Positions 21,204 to 28,939 of a DNA stretch of 32,345 nt are shown here, in pieces. The stretch is from Solirubrobacter taibaiensis (GTDB lineage: Bacteria; Actinomycetota; Thermoleophilia; Solirubrobacterales; Solirubrobacteraceae): contig JAPDDQ010000067.1 in the NCBI GenBank assembly GCA_027587225.1, positions 1-32,345 on the forward strand, in the 5' to 3' direction. The position numbers were made by a program, and so were the translations under genes. The notes beneath the pieces are model-generated. The model saw only the letters and a list, made by a program, of their open reading frames with translations, was not told the DNA's origin and searched no databases. How positions within the stretch are numbered: position 1 is the first letter of the stretch; every line of letters starts with the position of its first letter.

Positions 21204-22376
21204 ATGCTTGATCTCGTCTCTATCCCGACCCCCGGCCGCCAACGTGTCGCCGCGCCCGCGACCGGGCCCGACGTCGAGATCGTGGTGCCCGTGTACAACG
21301 AGGCCGCCGGCCTCGATCGCAGCATCCGCCGACTGCATCGCTTCCTCTCGGACGGTTTCCCGTTCACGTGGCGGATCGTCGTCGCCGACAACGCGAGCGT
21401 CGACGCCACGCCGGAGATCGCTCGCCGGCTCGCGGCGACGCTGCCGGCGGTGCATCATCTCCGGCTCGAGCAGAAGGGACGGGGCCGGGCACTGCGCGCG
21501 GCCTGGTCACGGAGCCCGGCGCGCGTGGTGGCCTACATGGACGTCGACCTCTCGACGGATCTGCGCGGGCTGCTCCCGCTCGTCGCGCCGCTGCTCTCCG
21601 GCCACAGCGACCTCGCGATCGGGTCGCGGCTCGCGACCGGCTCGCGCGTGGTGCGCGGCCCGAAGCGCGAGCTCATCTCGCGCTCGTACAACCGCATCCT
21701 GCGCACCGTCCTGCGGGCGAAGTTCAGCGATGCGCAGTGCGGCTTCAAGGCCGTGCGGCGCGACGTGCTGGACAAGCTGATCGACGACGTCCAGGACAAC
21801 GGCTGGTTCTTCGACACGGAGATGCTGGTGCTCGCGCAGCGGCGCGGACTGCGCATCCACGAGGTCCCGGTGGACTGGGTGGACGACCCGGACTCGCGCG
21901 TGCACATCGTGCAGACCGCGGTGACCGACCTCAAGGGCGTCGCTCGCCTGCTGGTGGCGGGCACGGTGGCGCGGTTCATGGCCGTCGGCGTCGCGAGCAC
22001 GCTCGCCTACGCACTCCTGTACCTGGTGCTGCACCCGCTGGTCGGCGCCGTCGCGGCCAACATCCTCGGCCTGGCGATCACCGCGGTGGCCAACACCGCC
22101 GCCAACCGGCGCTTCACGTTCGGCGTCGAGGGCCGGGAGGGGCTCGTGCGTCATCACGTCCGCGGCGGCGTCGTGTTCGTGCTCACCGTGCTGCTGACGA
22201 CCGGCGCGCTGGCCGTCCTGCACGGGCTGGACGCCACGCCGGCCCGCTGGGTGGAGCTCGCCGTGCTCGTCGCCGCCTCATTGACCGCGACGATCACCCG
22301 CTACGTCGCGCTGCGCACGTGGGTGTTCGCCCGCCGCCAGCGCACCGTCCACGCCGTCCCGGCGCTCGACCGATGA
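21204..22376 (+). CDS. GT2 glycosyltransferase with C-terminal GtrA-like membrane domain
   Basis: This is a two-part protein of 390 residues. The N-terminal GT2 domain resembles dolichyl-phosphate-mannose synthase, with VEIVVPVYNEAAGLDRS (about 24-40), VVADNASVDATPE, the DXD-type YMDVDLSTDL and a QCGFKAVRR loop. It likely loads a sugar onto a polyprenyl phosphate on the inner face. The C-terminal GtrA-like domain (about 250-375) has four hydrophobic segments and the NRRFTF and RYVALRTWVF signatures, and may help move the lipid-linked sugar. The ATG at 21204 is chosen because it lies 6 bp after the -10-like GATGCT. Its stop overlaps the next start (ATGA). The pair resembles Bacillus YkcC/YkcB. 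Confidence 0.9.
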   Translation: MLDLVSIPTPGRQRVAAPATGPDVEIVVPVYNEAAGLDRSIRRLHRFLSDGFPFTWRIVVADNASVDATPEIARRLAATLPAVHHLRLEQKGRGRALRAAWSRSPARVVAYMDVDLSTDLRGLLPLVAPLLSGHSDLAIGSRLATGSRVVRGPKRELISRSYNRILRTVLRAKFSDAQCGFKAVRRDVLDKLIDDVQDNGWFFDTEMLVLAQRRGLRIHEVPVDWVDDPDSRVHIVQTAVTDLKGVARLLVAGTVARFMAVGVASTLAYALLYLVLHPLVGAVAANILGLAITAVANTAANRRFTFGVEGREGLVRHHVRGGVVFVLTVLLTTGALAVLHGLDATPARWVELAVLVAASLTATITRYVALRTWVFARRQRTVHAVPALDR

Positions 22377-24169
22377 GCGCGATCGCCCTCGCCGCGCCGC
22401 GTGTCCGGCGCCTGAATTGGCAGCACGCGGCCCTTGGTGGCGTGCTCGCGCTCGCCGCCGTCCTGTGCCTGTGGAACCTGACGATCAACGGCTACTCGAA
22501 CGAGTACTACGCGGCGGCCGCCCGCGCCGGCGCGGAGAGCTGGAAGGCGTGGTTCTTCGGCGCGATCGACCCGGGCAGCTTCATCACCGTCGACAAGCCG
22601 CCGCTCTCGCTGTGGCTGATGGGGCTTTCAGCGCGCATCTTCGGCTACTCGAGCTTCGCGATCCTGCTGCCGCAAGCGCTGTGCGGCGTCGCCTCGGTCG
22701 CGATGCTGTGGGCGACCGTCCGCCGCATCGGCGGTCCGGTCGCCGGCCTGGTGGCCGGCGCGGCGCTCGCGCTCTCGCCGATCGCCGTGGCGGTCGCGCG
22801 CGTCGACAACCCCGACGCACTGCTCGTCTTCCTGCTGGTGCTCTCCGCGTACCTGACCGTGCGCGCGATCGAGTCCGGCAAGGGCAAGTGGCTCGCGTGG
22901 GCGGGCGCGGTCGTCGGCCTCGCCTTCATGACCAAGATGCTCCAGGGCTGGATGGTCGTGCCGGCGCTCGGCGCCGCGTATCTGCTCGCCGGCCCGCCGA
23001 AACTGCTCGTGCGCGTCCGGCAGCTGCTCGTCGCGCTCGTGGCGATGGTCGCGGTGAGCTGCGCCTGGCCGCTCGCCGTCACGCTGTGGCCGGGCGCCAC
23101 GCCGTACATCGGCGGCAGCACCGACGGGTCCGTATGGGACCTGATCCTCGGCTACAACGGCTTCGGCCGGATCTTCGGTGAAGGGGGCGGAGGCGGAGGC
23201 GGTGGCATGTTCGGTGGTGAGCCGGGCCTGTTGCGGATGTTCAACGCGCAGGTCGGCGCCCAGATCGCCTGGCTGCTGCCGCTCGCGCTCGCCAGTTTCG
23301 TGATCGGCCTGTGGCTCACCCGCCGCGCGCCACGCACCGACCTGCGCCGCGCCGGGCTCGTGCTCTTCGGCGTCTGGGCCGTCGTGCACGTGTGCATCTT
23401 CAGCACCCAGCAGGGCATCTTCCACCCGTACTACGTGAGCGCGCTCGCGCCGGCCGTGGCCGCGCTGGTCGGCCTCTGGCGGGCACCGAAGGCCCTTACC
23501 GCGGTGGCGATCGCGGGCACCGCGTGGCTCGCAGTGGAGCTGCTCGGCCGCACCCCGGACTTCGCGCCCTGGTTGCGCGTCGCGATCCCGGTCGCCGCGG
23601 TCGTGGCCGTCGCCGCCCTGTTCATCCCCCGGCGGGCGGCGTTGGTCGCGGCCGTGGTGGCGGGCGCGTTCGCGGTCGGTGCCGGCCCGGCTTCATATGC
23701 GGTCGCGAACCTCGGGCACGCGCTCAACGGCAACAACGTGCTCGCAGGCCCGGACGGTGTCGGCCAGGGCGGCTTCGGCGGCGGGATGCGCGGTGGTGGA
23801 TTCGGCGGCCCGCCGAGCGGCGGCGGCATGCGCGGCGGCGGCGGTCCCGGCGGCGGGGGACAGGTCTCGAGCGACATGCTCGCCTTCCTACAGGCCAACC
23901 AGGGCAGCGCGAAGTACCTCGTCGCGGCGTCCGGCTCGCAGACCACCGCGCCGATCATCATCGAGACCGGCAAGGCCGTCGTCACCATCGGCGGGTTCTC
24001 CGGCCAGGACAACGCCCCGACCGTCTCCCAGCTCGAGGAGCTGGTCTCCAGCGGCGAACTCAAGTACGTCCTGCTCGGCGGCCGCGGCAACGGCACGCTC
24101 GACAGCTGGGTGACCGAGCACGGCACGCCCGTGGACGGCTTCGAGAACCTCTACGAGGTGACCGTGTAG
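22373..24169 (+). CDS. GT39 (ArnT/PMT-like) membrane glycosyltransferase
   Basis: This 598-residue integral membrane enzyme transfers a sugar from a polyprenyl-phosphate donor to an outer-face acceptor. The first extracytoplasmic loop has the family motif NEYYAAAARAG...DKPPLSLWLMGLSARIFG (about 40-85) with its acidic and Lys-Pro-Pro residues. About ten TM segments follow. A Gly-rich insert (GEGGGGGGGGMFGG) splits the TM part near residue 270, and a second Gly-rich linker (GGGMRGGGFGGPP region, about 465-500) leads to an outside C-terminal domain with DMLAFLQANQG...KYLVAASGSQTTAPIIIETGK. This composition is typical of the actinobacterial YkcB-like group. The donor is presumably made by the overlapping GT2 gene. 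Confidence 0.9.
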   Translation: MSAIALAAPRVRRLNWQHAALGGVLALAAVLCLWNLTINGYSNEYYAAAARAGAESWKAWFFGAIDPGSFITVDKPPLSLWLMGLSARIFGYSSFAILLPQALCGVASVAMLWATVRRIGGPVAGLVAGAALALSPIAVAVARVDNPDALLVFLLVLSAYLTVRAIESGKGKWLAWAGAVVGLAFMTKMLQGWMVVPALGAAYLLAGPPKLLVRVRQLLVALVAMVAVSCAWPLAVTLWPGATPYIGGSTDGSVWDLILGYNGFGRIFGEGGGGGGGGMFGGEPGLLRMFNAQVGAQIAWLLPLALASFVIGLWLTRRAPRTDLRRAGLVLFGVWAVVHVCIFSTQQGIFHPYYVSALAPAVAALVGLWRAPKALTAVAIAGTAWLAVELLGRTPDFAPWLRVAIPVAAVVAVAALFIPRRAALVAAVVAGAFAVGAGPASYAVANLGHALNGNNVLAGPDGVGQGGFGGGMRGGGFGGPPSGGGMRGGGGPGGGGQVSSDMLAFLQANQGSAKYLVAASGSQTTAPIIIETGKAVVTIGGFSGQDNAPTVSQLEELVSSGELKYVLLGGRGNGTLDSWVTEHGTPVDGFENLYEVTV

Positions 24170-24172
24170 CGT
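24167..24172 (+). promoter_or_regulatory. Putative -10 of the sulfite-oxidase-like gene
   Basis: TAGCGT, which includes the stop codon of the GT39 gene, lies 10 bp before the ATG at 24183. The 12-mer GTGTAGCGTCCC here recurs at 25991-26002, also just before a start codon. No clear -35 is seen. Confidence 0.4.
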
Positions 24173-24182
24173 CCCGGGGGCG

Positions 24183-24779
24183 ATGAATGTCACCCGCGGA
24201 TTCCGCCGTCGCCGGACCGGCGACGGTGACCGGCTCCCACCCGGCCAATACCTCGAAGCAGGGTCCCCGGTGCTCTCGGCCGGCCCGACCCCGCACGTCC
24301 CGCTCGATCAGTGGGACTTTGCGATCACCGGTGCGATCAGCGAAGAGCGCTCGTGGACCTGGGACGAGTTCCAGGCGCTGCCGAGCGAGGACTTCACCGT
24401 CGACATCCACTGCGTGACGACCTGGACCAAGCTCGACACGCAGTGGTCCGGCGTCTCCGTCGACACGCTGCTCGACGGCGTCGACCTCGAGGGCGGCTAC
24501 ATCACCGCCCTCTGCGACGGCGGCTACACCACGAATCTTCCCGTGGAGGACGTTACGGGCGGCAAGGCGTGGGTGGTCTACAGCTACGACGGCGACGAGC
24601 TCGAGCCCGAACATGGAGGGCCGGCGCGCCTACTTGTGCCGCACCTGTATTTCTGGAAAAGCGCCAAATGGGTGCGCCGGCTGATCTTCACCGAGGACGA
24701 CGAGCCGGGGTTCTGGGAGCAACTGGGCTACCACGCCCGCGGCGATCCGTGGCTCGAGCAGCGCTACCAGGGCGACTGA
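24183..24779 (+). CDS. Sulfite-oxidase-like molybdopterin oxidoreductase
   Basis: This is a small cytosolic enzyme of the sulfite oxidase molybdopterin-binding fold (YuiH-like group), 198 residues. The expected molybdenum ligand is C77 in DIHCVTTWTKLDTQW. The GVSVDTLL, CDGGYTTNLPVEDV and GGPARLLVPHLYFWKSAKWVRRL segments complete the fold. There is no signal peptide, unlike MsrP, and no heme or dimerisation domain. The physiological substrate is not established for this subgroup. In many actinobacteria it stands next to a ferredoxin-reductase-like gene and a DUF6510 gene (family knowledge); here those follow after a CAP-domain gene, suggesting the flavoprotein is its electron partner. Confidence 0.88.
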   Translation: MNVTRGFRRRRTGDGDRLPPGQYLEAGSPVLSAGPTPHVPLDQWDFAITGAISEERSWTWDEFQALPSEDFTVDIHCVTTWTKLDTQWSGVSVDTLLDGVDLEGGYITALCDGGYTTNLPVEDVTGGKAWVVYSYDGDELEPEHGGPARLLVPHLYFWKSAKWVRRLIFTEDDEPGFWEQLGYHARGDPWLEQRYQGD

Positions 24780-24806
24780 AAGATCCAATTCAAGACTGAC
24801 GTCCAG

Positions 24807-24835
24807 TTGGAAGCTGGTACGTCGGCGCATAGCGT
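24807..24835 (+). promoter_or_regulatory. Promoter of the CAP-domain gene
   Basis: TTGGAA (24807-24812), a 17-bp spacer and TAGCGT (24830-24835) form the most complete sigma-70-like promoter in the window. The ATG is 9 bp after the -10, so the transcript is probably leaderless or nearly so. An imperfect CCAGTT/AGCTGG dyad overlaps the -35 (24804-24818). Confidence 0.55.
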
Positions 24836-24844
24836 GCGGCGTTC

Positions 24845-25996
24845 ATGCCGCGCCTGTTTCTGGCGTGGGTCGTCCTGACGCTGGCCATCGGCGCAGCACC
24901 GGCCCACGCGATCACGCCCACCGACGCCGTCACGCGGATCAACGCGCTGCGCGTGCAGAACGGCCTCCCGCCGCTCGTCGAAGACGCGCTGCTCTCGCGC
25001 GAATGCCAGGCGCACGCCCGCTACATGGCGCTCAACGACGGCTGGGACGAGGGGCAGGCGCATGGCGAGACGCCCGGTCGTCCCGGGTACTCGGAGGGCG
25101 GTGCCCGCGCCGCGCGGCAGTCCGTGCTGGCCGGCCCGGCGGGCTGGACCGACCCGCACCCGTGGGTCGCCTCCCCCGAGCACGTGCGGCTGATCATGGA
25201 CCCGGAGCTGCAGCGGACCGGGTACGGCGAGCAGGACGGCTGGACGTGCCTGCAGGTCATCAAAGGTCCGCGTCCCGAGCTCGCCGGGCAGGTCTTCACC
25301 TTCCCCGGCCCGGGCGGCGTGTTTCCTGAGGACGCCTCGGCGCTGGTCGTCTACACGCCGAACGCCGACGTCACCTTCACCGACCCGCGCCTGACCGGGC
25401 CGGAAGGCGCGGTCCCGATCACCAGCGCCGCGCCGTTCCTGGAGCTGGGCGCCCCGCTCGCGCGCGGCACCACGTATCTGGCCGAGGTCGACCTCAACTA
25501 TCCCGCGGCGGACTGCTCGCGCGTCGGCGCGCCTCCCGTGCACCCGCCGTGCCCGGACAACTTCGCCCCCTGGTGTTACGCGTCGCTGGCGGACTACGTG
25601 CCGGACTGGCTCCCGGCTGAGGCGGCGCCGTACGACCCGGTGTTGTGCAAGGCGGGCGAGCGACCGCCCGCCAGCCCGGACGCGACCGTCAAGGCTCAGG
25701 TCGTGCCCCATGCGTGGCAGTTCACGACGCCCGGTGCGGCGGCGGCGCGGTGCGCGGCGGCGGTGGCCGCGCCCGCGCGGATGAAGCAAGGGCTGACGAT
25801 GCGCGTGTACGTGCGTATGTGCGGCGCGACGCGCCTCACGGCCGAGATCTTCCGTGGCAGCCGTCGGCTCTCCAGCCGCACGTCCCGGGTCGCCCGGTTC
25901 CGCCTGTCCACACGCTCACTCGCGCCGGGCCGCTACCGGCTCCGGGTGACCGTCGGAGGCACGCGCATCTCGCGCTCGTTCACCGTTCGCGTGTAG
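24845..25996 (+). CDS. Secreted CAP-domain (SCP-like) protein
   Basis: This is an exported protein of 383 residues. A Sec signal peptide (MPRLFLAWVVLTLAIGAAPAHA) with a likely cut after AHA leads into a CAP-like domain (about 25-170). Its family features are AVTRINALRVQNGLPPL, SRECQAHARYMALND, and a GYSEGGARAARQ segment in the place of the usual second motif. A middle region with several Cys (DCSRVGAPPVHPPC, CYASL) and a C-terminal beta-sandwich-like domain (about 310-383) ending SRSFTVRV follow. CAP proteins have varied and often unknown roles. The gene separates a molybdoenzyme from its probable reductase and has its own promoter, which suggests an insertion into an older operon. Confidence 0.8.
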   Translation: MPRLFLAWVVLTLAIGAAPAHAITPTDAVTRINALRVQNGLPPLVEDALLSRECQAHARYMALNDGWDEGQAHGETPGRPGYSEGGARAARQSVLAGPAGWTDPHPWVASPEHVRLIMDPELQRTGYGEQDGWTCLQVIKGPRPELAGQVFTFPGPGGVFPEDASALVVYTPNADVTFTDPRLTGPEGAVPITSAAPFLELGAPLARGTTYLAEVDLNYPAADCSRVGAPPVHPPCPDNFAPWCYASLADYVPDWLPAEAAPYDPVLCKAGERPPASPDATVKAQVVPHAWQFTTPGAAAARCAAAVAAPARMKQGLTMRVYVRMCGATRLTAEIFRGSRRLSSRTSRVARFRLSTRSLAPGRYRLRVTVGGTRISRSFTVRV

Positions 25997-25999
25997 CGT
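25994..25999 (+). promoter_or_regulatory. Putative -10 of the ferredoxin-reductase-like gene
   Basis: TAGCGT, overlapping the CAP gene stop, is 7 bp before the ATG at 26007. It lies in the same GTGTAGCGTCCC 12-mer found before the sulfite-oxidase-like gene. Confidence 0.4.
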
Positions 26000-26006
26000 C
26001 CCACCC

Positions 26007-26690
26007 ATGGCGGCCACCGATTGGCGACGGGCGACGGTTGAGCGGATCCGGCCGGAGACCCCGCGCGCGGCCACGATCACGCTCGCGGTGCCGGAGTGGA
26101 GTGGTCACCGGGCGGGCCAGCACGTCGATGTGCGGTTGACCGCCGAGGATGGCTATCAGGCGCAGCGCCGGTACTCGATCGCGTCCGCGCCGAAAGACGG
26201 CCCGCCGCAGATCACGGTGGTCGAGGTGGACATGGGCGAGGTCTCACCGTGGATGGTGAGCGTCGCGCGCGAGGACGACGTCTTCGAGGTGCGCGGGCCG
26301 TTCGGCGGCTGGTTCGTATGGGACCCGCCGGCCGAGGGCGAGGTGCTGATGGTCGGCGGCGGCTCCGGGCTGGTCCCGCTGATGTCGATGCTGCGGGCGG
26401 GCGCGCCCGCCCGGCTGCTGGTGAGCGCGCGCGAGCCCGATGACGTGCTCTACCACGAGGAGCTCGGCAAGCGCGGGCTCGACGTCACGTTCACCTACAC
26501 ACGCTGGGCGCCACGTGGCTGGGCGGGCCACACGCGGCGCGTCGACTACCCGATGCTGAAGGCCTGGGCCGGCACGCCGGGTCCCCGCGTGTACGTGTGT
26601 GGGCCCACCGCCTTCGTCGAGTCCGTCGCCAATGACCTGGTCGCGCTCGGGCACGACCCGGCGAACATCAGAACGGAGCGGTTCGGATGA
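26007..26690 (+). CDS. Ferredoxin-NADP reductase-like flavoprotein
   Basis: This is a FAD/NAD(P)H oxidoreductase of the FNR superfamily, 227 residues, with no fused iron-sulfur domain. It has the FAD site RRYSIASAP (about 52-60), the pyridine-nucleotide motif MVGGGSGLVPLMSML (about 115-129), and the C-terminal YVCGPTAFVESV (about 193-204). The absence of a ferredoxin domain implies that it reduces a separate acceptor, plausibly the sulfite-oxidase-like enzyme upstream. It overlaps the following DUF6510-like gene by 4 bp (ATGA), so the two are coupled. Confidence 0.88.
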   Translation: MAATDWRRATVERIRPETPRAATITLAVPEWSGHRAGQHVDVRLTAEDGYQAQRRYSIASAPKDGPPQITVVEVDMGEVSPWMVSVAREDDVFEVRGPFGGWFVWDPPAEGEVLMVGGGSGLVPLMSMLRAGAPARLLVSAREPDDVLYHEELGKRGLDVTFTYTRWAPRGWAGHTRRVDYPMLKAWAGTPGPRVYVCGPTAFVESVANDLVALGHDPANIRTERFG

Positions 26691-26944
26691 GCCATGTGGA
26701 CGGCAACGCGATCGCCGGTGATCTCGGGGCGATCTTCGCCGGCGACCTCTCGATGGCGGTCGCGACCTGCGACGGCTGCGGCGCGACCGGGCCGGTTGCG
26801 ACCGTGATGGTCTACGAGGGGATGGGGGAGGTGCTGCGCTGCCCGGAGTGCGACACCGTCCTGCTGCGCCTCATCCGCTCCCGCGGCGAGACGCGCTTGG
26901 ACATGCGCGGCATCAGGCTGCTGCGTTGGCAAAGCGCCGGTTGA
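26687..26944 (+). CDS. DUF6510-like small zinc-ribbon protein
   Basis: The 85-residue protein has an N-terminal helix (VDGNAIAGDLGAIFAGDLS) and two CX2C knuckles, CDGCG (about 28-32) and CPECD (about 52-56), that should bind one zinc. It matches my recollection of the DUF6510 family, which is often encoded beside a ferredoxin-reductase-like gene and a sulfite-oxidase-like gene; its function is unknown. It is coupled to the upstream reductase. Its 3' end overlaps the convergent dipeptidase gene by 32 bp. Confidence 0.8.
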   Translation: MSHVDGNAIAGDLGAIFAGDLSMAVATCDGCGATGPVATVMVYEGMGEVLRCPECDTVLLRLIRSRGETRLDMRGIRLLRWQSAG

Positions 26945-28049
26945 TCACCCGCAGCGCGTTCTGAGCCAGGAGCTTCTCCGCCGACTCGGGGTGGCGGGCG
27001 CGCAGCATGCCCGCGAGCGGCTTCAGGTCCGCCGCTGATTCCACGCCGCCCATCGTCGGCTTGATGAACCCGTCCAGGTCGGAGCCGATCGCGACGTGGT
27101 CGGGGCCGATCGTGGCGATGTGGCGATCGATCACGTCCAGCGTCTGCGCGAGCGTCTTCGTGTTCGTGCGCCGGATGCCGTCGTTGAGCTGGTGCTGGGC
27201 GAGAATCAGCCCGACCACGCCTCCGCGGGCCGCGATCTTCGCGATCGTGGAGTCCGTGAGGTTGTAGTGCTGGCCGCCGAAGCGGTACCCCGCGTGGCTG
27301 GCCATCACCTGCGCGTCGTCGTCGAGCAGCGCGAACGTGGCCTCGATCGCGTCCTCGCGCATGTGGCTGATGTCGACGACGATCCCGGTCGCGTTGCACG
27401 CCTTGACCGCCGCCACGCCGAGGTCGGTGAGCGCCGGGACGCCCTTCTGCGGGAAGAGCAGGTTGTAGACCGCGTCGGGGAGGAACGGGAGTGCGGGCGT
27501 GTTGGTCGCGACCCGCCGCCAGAACAGGTGGGCGAGCGTGATGTAGAGGACGCCGCGCTCCGCGAGCTCGTGCACGTGGGCGGTCACCTCGTCGGGCGTG
27601 GAGCCGAGGTGGAAGCCGCCCTCGATGCAGTGCACGAACGCGATCTTGCCCGCTTCTCGCGCCGCGTCGAGGTCCTCCGCGCGGCGCACCACGACGTGGC
27701 CCTGTTGCTCGATGTCGCGCTCGGTCGCGTCCAGCAGCTCGATCAGCCGGTCGTAATACGCGCTCTCAGGCGGCGCGCCGTACGGCTCGTCCAGATCCAT
27801 CTCGCTGAACGGCCGGTACAGGACGCTGCACGCGACGGTCACGCCGCCCCGCTGCAGCAGCGGCACACTCACCCGCCAGTCGCCGTCCCAGTGGCGGAAG
27901 TTCAGTAGCCGCGCGGCGACGTTCAGGATCGCCGCGCGGACCTTCCCCGCCTCCCGCGCGCGGACCTTGAGCATCTGCTCGGCCACATCGCGCGGGGATT
28001 CCACTCCGCCCAGCAGATGCATGGGGTAGTGGACGTGGAGGTCGACCAC
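26913..28049 (-). CDS. Membrane-dipeptidase family (M19) metallohydrolase
   Basis: This is a binuclear-zinc amidohydrolase-fold enzyme of the renal dipeptidase family, 378 residues with the GTG start. It starts VVDLHVHYP, the H-x-H metal site; the bridging Glu is in CIEGGFHLG, further ligands in VDISHM and ASHAGYR, and the acidic SDLDGF closes the site. There is no signal peptide, so it is cytosolic. Family members hydrolyse dipeptides or related amides, and the substrate here is not known. The GTG (28049) is 2 bp after the SMP-30-like stop; no ATG in frame precedes the metal motif closely. It is the third gene of the fgd operon. Confidence 0.87.
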   Translation of the reverse strand: MVDLHVHYPMHLLGGVESPRDVAEQMLKVRAREAGKVRAAILNVAARLLNFRHWDGDWRVSVPLLQRGGVTVACSVLYRPFSEMDLDEPYGAPPESAYYDRLIELLDATERDIEQQGHVVVRRAEDLDAAREAGKIAFVHCIEGGFHLGSTPDEVTAHVHELAERGVLYITLAHLFWRRVATNTPALPFLPDAVYNLLFPQKGVPALTDLGVAAVKACNATGIVVDISHMREDAIEATFALLDDDAQVMASHAGYRFGGQHYNLTDSTIAKIAARGGVVGLILAQHQLNDGIRRTNTKTLAQTLDVIDRHIATIGPDHVAIGSDLDGFIKPTMGGVESAADLKPLAGMLRARHPESAEKLLAQNALRVINRRFANAAA

Positions 28050-28051
28050 GG

Positions 28052-28939
28052 TTACATCGTCTTCGCTCCGCGCACAGGAAGCAAGACCGCGTACAGAGAA
28101 GTGGTGGCGCAGATGTACAGGCGGTTGCGCTTGTAGCCGCCCCACTGGACGTTCGCGACGCCTTCGGGGACCTTGACCTTCCCGATCAGCGTGCCGTCGG
28201 GATGCAGGACATGCACGCCGTCGCCGGCGCTGGACCAGATGTGGCCCTGTTCGTCGAGCCGGAACCCGTCGAAGCCGCCGACCGTGCACTTGGCGAACTC
28301 ACGGCTGTTGGTGAGCTGACCGTCGTCGGCGACGTCGAACGCGCGCATCGTCTTGTTGCCCGTGTCGGAGACGTACAGCACGCGCTCGTCAGGGCTGAAC
28401 GCGAGGCCGTTCGGGCGCTGCATGTCGGCCACGGCGATGCTCAGCGTGCCCGTGATCGGGTCCAGCTTGAACACATGCTGCGCGGCTTGCTCGGGCTCGC
28501 CGGCGAACCCCTCGTAGTAGCCCTCGATGCCGTAACTGGGGTCGGTGAAGAAGACCGTCCCGTCGCTGCGCACGACGACGTCGTTCGGGGAGTTCAGGGG
28601 CTTGCCGTCGTAGCTCTCGGCGAGCACGGTGATCGTGCCGTCGTGCTCGGTGCGCGTGACGCGGCGGTCGCCGTGCTGCGCGCTGACGAGACGGCCCTGC
28701 GGGTCCACCGTGTGGCCGTTGCTGTAGTTCGACGGATGGCGGAAGACGCCGACGTCGCCTGTGGCCTCGTCGTAGCGGAGGATCCGGTTGTTCGGGATGT
28801 CCGACCACACGAGCGTGCGGTGCGCCGGGAAGTACGCGGGACCTTCCGCCCAGCGGCAGCCGTCGTAGAGGTGGTCGAGCCGAGCGGTCGGCTTGTGGAG
28901 CGGCTTGAAGCGCTCGTCGAGCTGCTCGAAGGGGTTCAT
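28052..28939 (-). CDS. SMP-30/gluconolactonase-like hydrolase
   Basis: This is a six-bladed beta-propeller metal-dependent lactonase of the SMP-30/LRE family, 295 residues. The three metal-ligand motifs are present: the Glu of RWAEGPAYF (about 32), the Asn of NSPNDVVV (about 118) and the Asp of LYVSDTGN (about 190). FFTDPSYGIEG and QRPNGLAFSPDE are typical blade sequences. The ATG overlaps the fgd stop (ATGA). Because Fgd makes 6-phosphoglucono-delta-lactone, a sugar lactonase directly downstream suggests that it hydrolyses that product or a related lactone. This is inference; most family members act on unphosphorylated lactones. Confidence 0.88.
   Translation of the reverse strand: MNPFEQLDERFKPLHKPTARLDHLYDGCRWAEGPAYFPAHRTLVWSDIPNNRILRYDEATGDVGVFRHPSNYSNGHTVDPQGRLVSAQHGDRRVTRTEHDGTITVLAESYDGKPLNSPNDVVVRSDGTVFFTDPSYGIEGYYEGFAGEPEQAAQHVFKLDPITGTLSIAVADMQRPNGLAFSPDERVLYVSDTGNKTMRAFDVADDGQLTNSREFAKCTVGGFDGFRLDEQGHIWSSAGDGVHVLHPDGTLIGKVKVPEGVANVQWGGYKRNRLYICATTSLYAVLLPVRGAKTM

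Noticed and set aside
23180..23220. Run of G-rich triplets in the GT39 gene as a possible frameshift or slippage site
   Set aside because: Frame is kept on both sides and Gly-rich inserts here are usual in this actinobacterial group.
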